DNA from: Pseudo-nitzschia pungens
Taxonomy: Eukaryota > Bacillariophyta > Bacillariophyceae > Bacillariales > Bacillariaceae
Assembly (NCBI GenBank): GCA_037355855.1
Contig: CM074768.1
Span: 1,240,001 to 1,304,000, forward strand
Direction: 5' to 3'
Length of the DNA: 64,000 nucleotides
The position numbers and the translations under genes are program-made. Below are positions 20,339 to 29,900 of this stretch, in pieces. Position 1 is the first letter of the stretch. Every line of letters begins with the position of its first letter. The notes beneath the pieces were generated by a model. That model had not been told where the DNA came from. It saw only the letters and a list, made by a program, of their open reading frames with translations, and did no database searches.

Positions 20339-21238
20339 ATGATGAGACCGTTTGACGAGAGCTTGGAGGAGGAGGAGCAAGAATACAATTTTGAGAGACA
20401 TAAACAAATACCATCAACAATAACAATCATCATGCCTGGCGTAGGAGGTGGAAGGAGAAGTGGGTCTTCAAACTACTCAGACACTGAGCTCAGGAACTTG
20501 TTCAGGGTGATGAGGGAAGTGTTACCAATTGGACCAGATGAGTGGCAAGAAGTAGTGGACAAACACTCCAAAAACTTTCCCGGAAGAGACTTGGATTCAA
20601 TCCGTAGGAAGTATGCTAGCTGCCACAGAAGGGCTGTTCCAACTGGAGATCCAACCTGTCCTTGGTTCATAAGGGAGGCAAAGACTATCAAGTATTTGAT
20701 TGGCAAAAAGGCAGAGCTTGGACATGGAGAGGAGGTCTTTGACCTTGAAGCAGGAACTTTTGTTTGTGAAGACCATGATGCTGTACAGCAACCACCACCA
20801 CTTGGTCAACCTTCCCAGTTAACACTTGACGATGATAGTAGCAAAGAGGGAGTATCTACTACTATTCCTCCACTGTTGACCCCTACTCCCACCTCCAAGG
20901 GATCCACCAACAGCAGCACAACAACTGCTGTTTCTTTGATCATTGCAAGTGGAAAAAAGAAGAAGAGGATGTACAACACCAAGAGAGCAAATGATGAACG
21001 CTTCTTCGATGCGATGAAGGCTAATGCTGACGCACAAAGAGAAGCAATAGAGCGCGTCAGTAAGGAAGCAAAGGTGGATAGGAAGATGGTAATGGAGGCG
21101 CTTCAAGCTTGTATTCATGGCGCTGTTTGGTCTTTTGCTGCGTTGTCTGCGTCATCAAAGAAGCAGAAGAAGCAGAAGAAGCGCCGTCGTGTTGATTGTA
21201 GTAGTAGTAACAGCAGTGACTCCTCTGACGAGAACTAA
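20339..21238 (+). CDS. PIF/Harbinger-associated DUF6818-type DNA-binding protein (copy 1)
   Basis: About 299 residues from the ATG at 20339 (a second ATG follows immediately). Residues about 35-125 show the DUF6818 pattern: GSSNYSDTELRNLF, LPIGPDEWQEVV, FPGRDLDSIRRKYASCHR, then a conserved IREAKTIKYLIGKKAEL. This is a Myb/SANT-like three-helix DNA-binding module commonly paired with Harbinger transposases. The middle is Pro/Thr rich; the C-terminus has a coiled-coil-like segment and KKQKKQKKRRR followed by a Ser/Asp tail. A convergent transposase gene lies 270 bp downstream, and the same pair is repeated at 55007-57354. Likely role: binding element ends or assisting transposase, inferred. The frame is intact, unlike its partner. 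Confidence 0.75.
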   Translation: MMRPFDESLEEEEQEYNFERHKQIPSTITIIMPGVGGGRRSGSSNYSDTELRNLFRVMREVLPIGPDEWQEVVDKHSKNFPGRDLDSIRRKYASCHRRAVPTGDPTCPWFIREAKTIKYLIGKKAELGHGEEVFDLEAGTFVCEDHDAVQQPPPLGQPSQLTLDDDSSKEGVSTTIPPLLTPTPTSKGSTNSSTTTAVSLIIASGKKKKRMYNTKRANDERFFDAMKANADAQREAIERVSKEAKVDRKMVMEALQACIHGAVWSFAALSASSKKQKKQKKRRRVDCSSSNSSDSSDEN

Positions 21239-21900
21239 ATAATAATTAAGTTGATCGAATCAGTTAATCAGCAACAAGCAATAGTCTACACAAGTTTCTA
21301 ATAATTTTGCTCCATAGCACCTCCATGGTGACCGGTCATAGTTGCCGGGGGACTGCTTTGAAGAATTCAAGGGTTCTCTGTGTATACTTTATTTGTCAGA
21401 AGGAAGCGTGTGCTTTTTGTTGTTGCTATTAAGAATTAATCAAGTCATTTGCTGTAGCAGTCGGGACCATCCCATAAGAGAAGAAACCTTTCGTCTTGCT
21501 CATAAAAGTGTTCAGGATGGTATTAATCTGTACCTTACTGTTTGGTAGTTGTAGAGGAGAACCATGAGGTGAAGGATCGCCTTCCTCTCTCCACCCTCTT
21601 CTAGAATGAAGGGGTCTTTCACTCTAGGGAATCCTCCTTGAATCTGTCTCATACCCCACTCGGAGAGTTGCTGGACGCTAGTTGCTGCTCGATTGAGTAC
21701 AACTCCTTCTGCAGTGGGTGGGTCAGCCTGACTGCTTTTGATCAGGTAGTCTTTTGCAGTCATATTAAAAGCAGAGTCCACAACAACCTTGGCCTTGTAC
21801 TGGTCGTACACTTCTTCCATCTTGTCATGTATGCCATAGTCGGCCTGGGTACTATCATGCCAACACCCTGGAGTGTTCAAGACACATGCCCGGATCCTTC

Positions 21901-22161
21901 TGTGACATGCTAGCGTAGGCAAGCATGAACCACGATTAAATAATTAACCGAATCCCACATACGAGCTGACCGGTGTTTGAATACAAATATTCAAACTGTA
22001 TGCCGGACGCTCCAGCAATGCATGTGTGCCGTTATTCAAACATGAGCACGGCGCGCTTGTGTATATTCAAACGTTCACATGAAAATCGTAAAGCTCGCTT
22101 AAGAGTTAAAACTTTAGTCACAATTTAATACTACTCCAATTTTCTACCTTAGAGTGTAACA
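21901..22161 (+). repeat. 5' LTR of the gag-only element
   Basis: 261 bp, TG...CA ends, containing repeated TATTCAAAC/GTTTGAATA inverted words near the middle. It is almost identical to the 3' LTR. Confidence 0.92.
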
Positions 22162-22277
22162 CAGTAATTACTGTTTATCTTCAACGTAGGAAAACAGTAG
22201 AATTCAGTACTGAAACAAAACAATCGAACAAACAACCCTTATCCTCAACAACAGAGGCAAGTTGTATCTCCAACAAG

Positions 22278-23273
22278 ATGGCCGGTATCTACAGAGACCC
22301 CCCTATCACCTACAAGAGCTCCTTCGATCGAACCAAGCCTAAACTCTTCACCCTCTACAACGTCGATGAGGACCGAACGGACAGCATGAAGGTCCCTCTG
22401 TTCACAGAGACAGGAGGTCTCGAAGAACTGCTCTTTGTGGAGGAGTCCTTTCGAAACGCCGCCAAGCTCCTAAGACTTCCCACTGAGATATATCTAACCC
22501 ACTTTAGCCGATGCCTTACTACAGACGCACAGAGCAAGTGGAACGACATGATAAAAGACCCACTGGACCCGGAAGAGTACCAATACGAACAAGAAGAGAT
22601 AGGAGGATACGAGCAAGCCTTCCTTGACTTCACCAAGCTCTACTGCAACGCCAGAGACGCTAGAGATATCATGCATACTTATCTAAGAAGTCCTGAATGT
22701 AGAAAGACATCATCGGTCACCTGTAAGGAACACGCAGACCGGATCCTTATCCTCATGAAGTACACCCAGAAATTAGACGGAAGCAGTGCCCCTCTCTCCA
22801 GGGTGGAGAAACTCACTATTCTCCTCCACTCCTTCCCATCCTCATGGATAGAAAGTTACGGAATCATCCATAGTGGAATCCAAGAAGGAACCACAGTACA
22901 GCACATCGTCGATCACATGAGCTGTCACGAGCGCCAAGCCAACAAGAAGAGCAACAAGAATAACAACAAGCAGCAGAAGCGCTCGAACAATTCCAACAGC
23001 AATAACAACAGCAACTCGCGAAAGCGCAACTCGCATAACCACAAGGGCAACAACAACAAGAAGAAATCCAACCCTTGTAGGATCCCCGGTCACAACCATG
23101 ATTGGTCGGAGTGCTCGAAGAACAAGTACTCCAAGAACTACAACAAGCCTCCTCAATCCAAACAAGCTGAGACCTTTCACACCCAAGCTCACCTTGTCTC
23201 CGGAAGCAGCGACTCACTGGTCAACACAATAAGCAGGCTTCGTCTAATCATGAGGCACTATGTGACATGCTAG
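22278..23273 (+). CDS. Gag-like protein of the non-autonomous LTR element
   Basis: 331 residues. The N-terminal two thirds have an all-helical, Gag-like composition (EEQFRNAAKLLRLP-like blocks, RVEKLTILLHSFPSSW, resembling the Copia gag UBN2 region). Residues about 225-270 are a run of Asn/Lys/Ser repeats, followed by a single degenerate zinc-knuckle-like block CRIPGHNHDWSEC (one Cys of the CCHC set is not in its usual place). The stop codon lies inside the 3' LTR (23271-23273), so the C-terminus was probably created when the pol region was lost. Start at 22278 is the first ATG after the LTR. Confidence 0.75.
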   Translation: MAGIYRDPPITYKSSFDRTKPKLFTLYNVDEDRTDSMKVPLFTETGGLEELLFVEESFRNAAKLLRLPTEIYLTHFSRCLTTDAQSKWNDMIKDPLDPEEYQYEQEEIGGYEQAFLDFTKLYCNARDARDIMHTYLRSPECRKTSSVTCKEHADRILILMKYTQKLDGSSAPLSRVEKLTILLHSFPSSWIESYGIIHSGIQEGTTVQHIVDHMSCHERQANKKSNKNNNKQQKRSNNSNSNNNSNSRKRNSHNHKGNNNKKKSNPCRIPGHNHDWSECSKNKYSKNYNKPPQSKQAETFHTQAHLVSGSSDSLVNTISRLRLIMRHYVTC

Positions 23274-23521
23274 CGTAGGCAAGCATGAACCACGATTAAA
23301 TAATTAACCGAATCCCACATACGAGCTGACCGGTGTTTGAATACAAATATTCAAACTGTACGCCGGACGCTCCAGCAATGCATGTGTGCCGTTATTCAAA
23401 CATGAGCACGGCGCGCTTGTGTATATTCAAACGTTCACATGAAAATTGTAAAGCTCGCTTAAGAGTTAAAACTTTAGTCACAATTTAATACTACTCCAAT
23501 TTTCTACCTTAGAGTGTAACA
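23261..23521 (+). repeat. 3' LTR of the gag-only element
   Basis: 261-bp direct copy of 21901-22161 with two visible mismatches, indicating a recent insertion. Its first 13 bases encode the last codons and stop of the Gag frame. Confidence 0.92.
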
Positions 23522-24265
23522 CCTTCCATCCGGAGCAAAAAGAAGAACAGAGTTGATGTATGTAGCTGAAGTCCATCCATTGTAGGACCTGTTCTGTTTT
23601 GTCCAGTTACTAGACCTCTGGAGATGGAGTTTAAGTCCATCACAAGCACCCCACACTCTGTGTGGTTGTAAGATGGGGTACTTTGAAGCAAGGGCGTTGA
23701 TGTACAGTTCAGTTTGTCGTTTGGATGGCAATTTCACAACAGCAAGAGGGTGAGTTTGCAATGCACAAAGCAGGATCTTACGAAAGAACTTCAGCCATTT
23801 GTACATGGGAGTGGCAGTTAATCCAAATCCATACTCAATCCTCTCGCCACAGATCCCCGAGTCTGGCACCAAAACAAGACAAGTCCAAGCGCTCAACCAA
23901 CTCTCTCTTTCTCCCACAGTTTCTTGGTTTCAACTTCCTGATAGATCCACTGTTATACAATCATATAATGGAGCGAACATAGCAAGCAACTCTCTGAATA
24001 CGGAGTGGTTGACGCCACAGCAATTTAAAAGAGCTTGCTCGTTTCCGGATTTGAACATGAAGATGAAAGGGGAAGAACAGTATCTCTGAATTGCAATTCG
24101 AGGCGTACGCCGGTCCCTGTTCCTTTTGTCTTCATCAGATAGCCTTGACTGATTGTAGTCCACGGCTATGTGCTTGTCATAGTAGTAGAAGAAGTACAGT
24201 AGCTCCAGAGACATGTTCTTGATGTGTTGTCGGCGCTTCAAAAAAAGTGTTCTATTGGAGAGCAA

Positions 24266-26235
24266 ACACCCCCCTGTTGTTGAGGATAACAGATGTTAAA
24301 TTTTGTGGAGAACCGGCCGAATTTTGAAGAGAACGGAAGAGCTGGTGCGCCAAAAAAGAATATATAGAGACAATTTTTGTTTCTTTTGGCAAGATTCCAA
24401 ATTCCAAAATAGGCCTTGTCCGTTGCAACTGCTTTATGTTCGTCCGTTTGGCGCGCAATTTTTCTGTGTATTATGTGTATTCGGGAATCCTTATATGTTG
24501 TATTAGTTTAAAACATTTTGGGAATGACTCAATAAGGGTTTAGTCACTATAGTCGTCCTGACACCATAGAACACAGTACATTTTCTACATGTGCATCAGC
24601 AGACGACGATAACACTTAAACCTCCATTTGGCGATCACCTGTCAGACTGTCTGTCATTCTACCATAATTTCGATCGATACAGTAGAGGTACAAAATCTCC
24701 GAGATGAAATTTCGATCATTTTTTTGCTTTGCTATCCTGTATTTGCAACAATAATAAAGCCAAGTTGCTCTGTAACAAATAGTCGGATCGATCCACAAAT
24801 TGGAGACCTTGTCTATCTTGATATAATAGAGCTGTACGGAGTGATCTGGTACGAATCGATGGAGCAGGGGGGAGATATTAATTTTTGCCGTTGTTTGGTC
24901 TGGGGTAGTTTTTCGATCAAAAAAAAGGACCAATTTTGCTGCTGCTTTGCCAGCAGTTCGATTCTGGAAACCAAGCGCTCCAATCGAATCAAAATTTGGA
25001 GATCTTGTTGCTCTAATAGTGAGGATGGAGGAGATGTAATGGCAGAATTAAGCTGGTGCTGGTTGTGGAGATAGGGGGGGCTGACAGGTCTTAGTGCTGT
25101 GGTTGTTGAAATGGAAGTTTTTTTGATAATTTTGAGCATATTTTGTGGCCCGGTGTAAGAAAAGGCTCAGCGCCCAATACAAGTCATGTTGGGTACCTAT
25201 GGAAAGCTCGTGACCTTGCCATTTCCGTCATTGGGTATAAAATAGTGTCCAACGTGTACTGTTAGAGTTACGACAGTTACCAAAAACAGAGGACCTTTGG
25301 ACATTGCTATGGCGCATGACCAGTCAGGAAAAACCAGCCGGCTTTAGTGACTAAACCTTTACTCACTTTTTTCATAAAAACAAAAAATACTACGAGTAAG
25401 CTAAACCTTACTTGTACGGTAGTAAGATTACGTAGTAAGTTGGAATAATAGTTTGGTAAGGTTACGTAAGGTTCTTACGGGGACATGTTACGGTAAGGTT
25501 ATTATTGTTACTACAAATAATGGTAAAAATTATGGCAAGGATTTACACTAAACAGTCACAAGTCAGAAGTAAAACGTTGTCATGTACGGACTTGTACTGG
25601 TACCGATACTTATCAAACACTGAGTTGATGTTCGCAAGGTCATCGGTCATAGGGAATGTATGACGAAGTACCGGTAAGGTTTTTACGAAGTGACTGACTC
25701 ACTCCATTTATTGGTACGATTACGTAGCTCTTCTGAGATCGTACGTTCCTTCCAGAAAGATTTTTTCCAGCCACTATGGTCATAGATCGACAGGCGGAAC
25801 AATGGGAAAGGCGTGTCAAATCTACCGCTGGACACTCTATGCTTGAAGACAAGGTAGCTATCATCGCACTTCATTGACCCAGTATTCGATGAACGATAGT
25901 CAAGACCGACAGATCGCAACTTGACTGAGGTTTTCAATGCGTTATGCGATACGCACTGAAACCATATTGCACGTGATCTGAGATTCGTGCAACCCAATGG
26001 ATGACCACTGTCGAAGGAGTTGACTTGTCGTTCCATTAATTCGTGGAGGCTCTTGTTCCACTTCTTGTTCCGGGATTTTTCTCTGTGATCGGTCTTCGTG
26101 GTGTCAGAATATTATTTGGTAGAGCCAGCTTACGTTCTTATTCGAATGACTCACTCGTAATCTTACTTCGATAGTTCTGGGTCCAGTAGTGTGGGTTGGT
26201 GTACGCTTTTACACTGCACAGAATCATAAGGCGTC
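24266..26235. other. flank of Harbinger copy 1 and intergenic region
   Basis: The first 250 bp are similar to the sequence beyond Harbinger copy 2 (for example AAGATTCCAAATTCCAAAATAGG at about 24391 and 57422), so they belong to the transposon. Inverted words at about 24535 and 25360 may bound another element (separate entry). From 25380 to 25510 there is a cluster of GTAAGGTTAC-like motifs. No gene is supported. Confidence 0.45.
24535..25360. mobile_element. possible 0.8-kb MITE (inverted ends)
   Basis: Inverted words AAGGGTTTAGTCACTATAG (about 24535) and CTTTAGTGACTAAACCTT (ending about 25360) match over some 22 bases with about four mismatches. No target duplication is clear and internal frames are not recognisable, so the call is tentative. 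Confidence 0.35.
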
Positions 26236-26308
26236 GGATGATTAGCTCAGTTGGTAGAGCGTGCGACTGTTAATCGCAAGGCCATGAGTTCGATCCTCAT
26301 ATCGTCCG
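26236..26308 (+). tRNA. tRNA-Asn (GTT)
   Basis: A 73-nt cloverleaf. Acceptor GGATGAT pairs with ATCGTCC (one G-U); D-arm GCTC/GAGC; anticodon stem TGCGA/TCGCA around loop CTGTTAA with anticodon GTT; T-arm ATGAG-TTCGATC-CTCAT; discriminator G. No intron. First of three tRNA genes spaced by under ten bases. Confidence 0.95.
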
Positions 26309-26317
26309 CCTTCGCAA

Positions 26318-26390
26318 GCCGAATTAGCTCAGTTGGCAGAGCGCACGACTCTTAATCGTGTGGTCGAGGGTTCGATCCCCTCATTCGGTG
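26318..26390 (+). tRNA. tRNA-Lys (CTT)
   Basis: A 73-nt cloverleaf. Acceptor GCCGAAT pairs with ATTCGGT (terminal G-U); D-arm GCTC/GAGC; anticodon stem ACGA/TCGT with loop CTCTTAA, anticodon CTT; T-arm GAGGG-TTCGATC-CCCTC; discriminator G. It starts nine bases after tRNA-Asn and has no T-run of four after it. Confidence 0.95.
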
Positions 26391-26396
26391 TTTCCC

Positions 26397-26468
26397 TCTC
26401 TTATAGTGAAGTGGTTATCACTCTTGACTTTGAATCAAGCATCCGGCGTTCGAATCGCCGTAAGAGAA
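26397..26468 (+). tRNA. tRNA-Gln (TTG)
   Basis: A 72-nt cloverleaf. Acceptor TCTCTTA pairs with TAAGAGA; D-arm GTGA/TCAC; anticodon stem CTTGA/TCAAG with loop CTTTGAA, anticodon TTG; T-arm CGGCG-TTCGAAT-CGCCG; discriminator A. It begins six bases after tRNA-Lys. A TTTT at 26471-26474 follows it directly. Confidence 0.93.
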
Positions 26469-26978
26469 CATTTTGTTCAGCCAAAGCCTCTGATAATACT
26501 CCAATACGCCTTCTCACGGTAACCTTACCCATTCTACTTCATATTTCTCCTTGTACTTTTCATTTTTGCAAAGATAATACTTTGTTCGTTATTGATTTGA
26601 TACGCTACTTCATACCATAATGTAGCGTTTGGCTACTACAAAGGCATTAGTTGCAGACAAGTGGAAGAGAAACGACACTATACGTTCGTGGCCACATAGC
26701 GTACGAATGTACAGTATTACACACTAACGAGATACACAGGCTTCAACTTGACCTCCACTTGAAACATTAGAAGCTGCCTTTGTCTTCCGGAATTCATTGA
26801 AGTTTTTTAATAAACTGTTATTGTAAAATACGTTCTAGTATGTTCTCTATTTTGTTTGTATTGGATCTGCTAGGTTTGGATCAATTCAGCATTGCTTCAA
26901 ATATTGATGATTAGGGAGTTGAAAATGATGATGTTCAAAACAGTATCATTGTGGTGCATCAGTTGGTTTCCTTTTTCT
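26469..26978. other. intergenic region
   Basis: AT-rich sequence between the tRNA cluster and the convergent 3' end of the large Pro/Ser-rich gene. One GTAACCTTAC motif at about 26518. No gene recognised. Confidence 0.5.
26471..26474 (+). terminator. RNA polymerase III T-run after the tRNA cluster
   Basis: TTTT two bases beyond tRNA-Gln. It is the only run of four or more T next to the three tRNA genes, suggesting one shared pol III transcript. Confidence 0.5.
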
Positions 26979-29900
26979 CTAACACGTGAATCCTAGCGTT
27001 AGTAAGTAGCGGCGCAATCCTTCAAAGCAGTAATCGCCCTCGTTGCAATGAACCACCACCACAACCTGAGTCATTAGTTCGGCCACGGCCAGATCCCACA
27101 GATCGCGCTCCCGTGCTTCCCGCAGAACCGAAGCGCATTCGTCGGTAAGTTGGGGAATCTCCTTGCTGAGACTGAAGAGATTGTCGCTTAGGCGTTTTCG
27201 CTGGGCATATGGAAGTGGTAGCGCTGGGTAGGTAAAAGCGTCAGGATTTTCAGTAATAGCCTTGGAGGGAGTAACAGTGCGAAATTGTGCTGGTTGCAGT
27301 TCCATTTCTTCCACAAACAGAAGATCAGTCTGATCTCCAGCGCTTCCGCTCATTTTTGCGTGTGATCGCTTCTTTCGAGACGACGAGGGAAGTGAATGCA
27401 GGGCCGAAGATGGAGTTCCAGAACGTCCGCCTCGGCGGTTGTTAGAAACGGAAGATCCTGGAGTTCCAGTTCGACTGCGCTGCGGTGTGGTGAGATCATC
27501 TGGACCTCGGGAAGAGTTCCCACTGCGGAGGGTTTCGGGTGTAACCTGGGCCGCTGAAGAAACAGCGTCGACTTCTATCTGGCTGTTGCTTCCTCGAACT
27601 GACGACCTGTCAGGGGTTGGTCGAGAGGGAGATATATCGTTGGAACCCAATCCGCCATTTTCGGCTTGCACGCGTGCAGCTGAAATTGCCAGGTTGTTCA
27701 TTTCACTCAGCGCCGGAGCTAGCTTGCCGGGTTCGGCGGCAGCAAAGGCATTAACCGCCGGGTGGACCATAATTCCAATGTTGCGCACCAGGGATTGTTG
27801 ATAAGGGCAAACATGGTTTGTCTTGGGTTGTCCACAGAGTTTGCATCGGTAGCGCATTTTGGGTGAGTCTCCCTTGCCATCCTTCGTCTTCTTCGAAGCG
27901 TCTCCAGTTTCACCCTCCTTCCCTTCTTCATCATCACTGTCATCGGCTGTATCTTGCTCGCCTTCGTGACCCATTCGACGCTTCTTCTTGGGCGTACCAT
28001 CCTCTCCGTCATTCTCGTCTTGGTGGCTGGTTTCTCTGCAGTAATTGATAGCTCCCGGATCATCATTGATGGTTCCGATCGGGGGATTTTCCTCGAACTC
28101 CCAAGATAGACGGTTGTCACTTTCATAGTATCGCGTAGGCAATGCCCCATCGTATCTCGATTGTTCACGAGATACCCTGTTACCATTCTCGGCCGCGGCT
28201 GAGGAGCTTGAGGAACTGTTTGGAGTAACAGTTTTAGGTTCTCCACTCTTTTCTCTGAAAATTGATTGACTATTAGTTTTCGACGATTTCTTGTTATTAT
28301 TCAAACCGCTGTGGCTTTTCGTTTTATCGGGTGTGCCACTAGTCGTGGGAGAAGGAGGAGGAGGATTCGCTCGGCTTCCGGTGAAGCTTCCTCCGAAGGC
28401 ACAGACGGCAGCAACGATTCGGCGGCGGGCGATTTCAGACTCGGTCGGAGTGGGTTCTCGCTCATACCGGCTGTTATTGCGAGATTGTCCTCGTTTGGGT
28501 GTCTTGTCGTTCGATAAGATTGCTTCATTATGTTCATCCTTGATTTTGCCTTTTTTGGTGGCTTTAGATTCCATGACAACTGGCTTCAACTTGGGTAACA
28601 AGAATGTCATGTCCAAAAATGCATCCTTGTTCTTGCGCAAAAAGTTGTAAAATCGAGGAGTTCCGTCCTTGTTTGGTGGTCCAGAAGGAGAGCGCTGATG
28701 CCGATACCCTTGGTGCTGGGAAGAAGAAGAGGACGAATAGTGATGGCGCTGAGGTCTGGGTGAAAGATGACTGCGTCCATCACTACTTGACGAATTCCGG
28801 CCTCCCAAAGAGGGCTGTGGTGGCCCCGCCTCAACACCAGTTGCAAATGGTCGGCTTGAAGAATAGCTTCCGACCTGTCCAATCATGGGAGATCCAAGAC
28901 TTGCTGACAGTCGGAGGTCGGCTTCTTCACCTCCGTTGCTAGATTTGGACTGCTGGTACATGTCCAACACCTGGGATGGACTCGACCGACCATTATCACT
29001 GTTTCCGCCCAAAACTTGTGTCATCTTCGGAGGATTGGTTGAAAATGAAGCCGTTGGGCCATTGCCGAAAGAATTGGAAGGAGACATGCCAAAGAGTGCG
29101 CCTGACATGCTGGCATTCAACTTGAACGTTCCGTTGGATGCAGAGAGCTGTAGGTAATTGTCAGTCGATGACGAAGCAGTTTGGATGGGAGATCGACTCC
29201 CGGAGGGCTTGAGCTCAAAACTGGTAGAAGAATTCAGCATGGTCGAATCCAGAGCACCGCCAACATTGAAGAATTGTGCCGTATCACCCAAGCTATCAAA
29301 AGATTGGTTAAACAGAGAGAAAGAAGGTGCCATATCCAAAGAATTAGTGAGCTGGGGTGGCGACATGGCACCACCTGTCTGACTTTTCGGGCTTGGCTGG
29401 GGATCGAAATTCATGCCATCACCGCTGGAAGCGTTGTTGTTGCGAATCTTGGGTGGGTTATCCGGGCTCAATTGATGTTGATCCTTAACGACGCCGGACA
29501 AGAGCTGTTGATCTTTTCCATCATCCCGGCTGCACTTCTTCTCTTCGAAAGAATTCGAAGGAGTGTCCAGAGAATCTAGAATGCTCTTGGGATTATTTGT
29601 CGAAGGAGCGTTATTGTTTGGGTTGTGAGAACCTCCAGAAGGTGGCCCGGGCCGTCCCCGAAAGACTGACGCAGCCGATCCTCTTCTCGAATCGTGACTG
29701 TTGTTGTTGTTGTTCTTGTTCGTGTGTGAAGTCATGTTGTTGAGTTGGTTGCCGGGGTGTTGCGGAGCAGATGGAGGCTTGTTGGATGCCTGTGGCATGG
29801 GACCTTGCCCTCCCTTGTTCAGATGTAGCGGCGTGGCGGTACCAATCACCGTTCTGGTAGACTTTGCGCTATCTCCCTGGCCCCTCGGTCCTTGTTGCTG

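Larger units (their letters stand above)
21901..23521 (+). mobile_element. gag-only non-autonomous LTR retrotransposon
   Basis: Two direct 261-bp LTRs (21901-22161 and 23261-23521), both TGTGACATGC...GAGTGTAACA, differ at only two bases that I can see (TATGCC/TACGCC and ATCGTA/ATTGTA). A 5-bp duplication CCTTC flanks the element (21896-21900, 23522-23526). The 1.1-kb interior holds a gag-like frame and no protease, integrase or reverse transcriptase. No clear tRNA primer site or polypurine tract was recognised. It must have been mobilised in trans by a full element. It interrupts the Harbinger transposase. Confidence 0.92.
21512..24214 (-). pseudogene. PIF/Harbinger transposase (DDE_Tnp_4), copy 1, split and with a nonsense codon
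   Basis: The N-terminal part (24214 down to 23522) starts MSLELLYFFYYYDKHIAVDY and includes the first catalytic Asp in WGACDGLKL; the C-terminal part (21900 down to 21512) has the second Asp in CWHDSTQADYG and the Glu in LSEWGMRQIQ. They are separated by an LTR element at 21901-23521. Removing it and one CCTTC copy rejoins APDGRI-RACVLNTPGCWHDS in frame, matching SPDGRIWACTLNAPGCWHD of copy 2. In addition an in-frame TGA at 23930-23932 interrupts the N-terminal half, in a region that is open in copy 2. The gene is dead unless that stop lies in an unrecognised intron. Confidence 0.82.
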
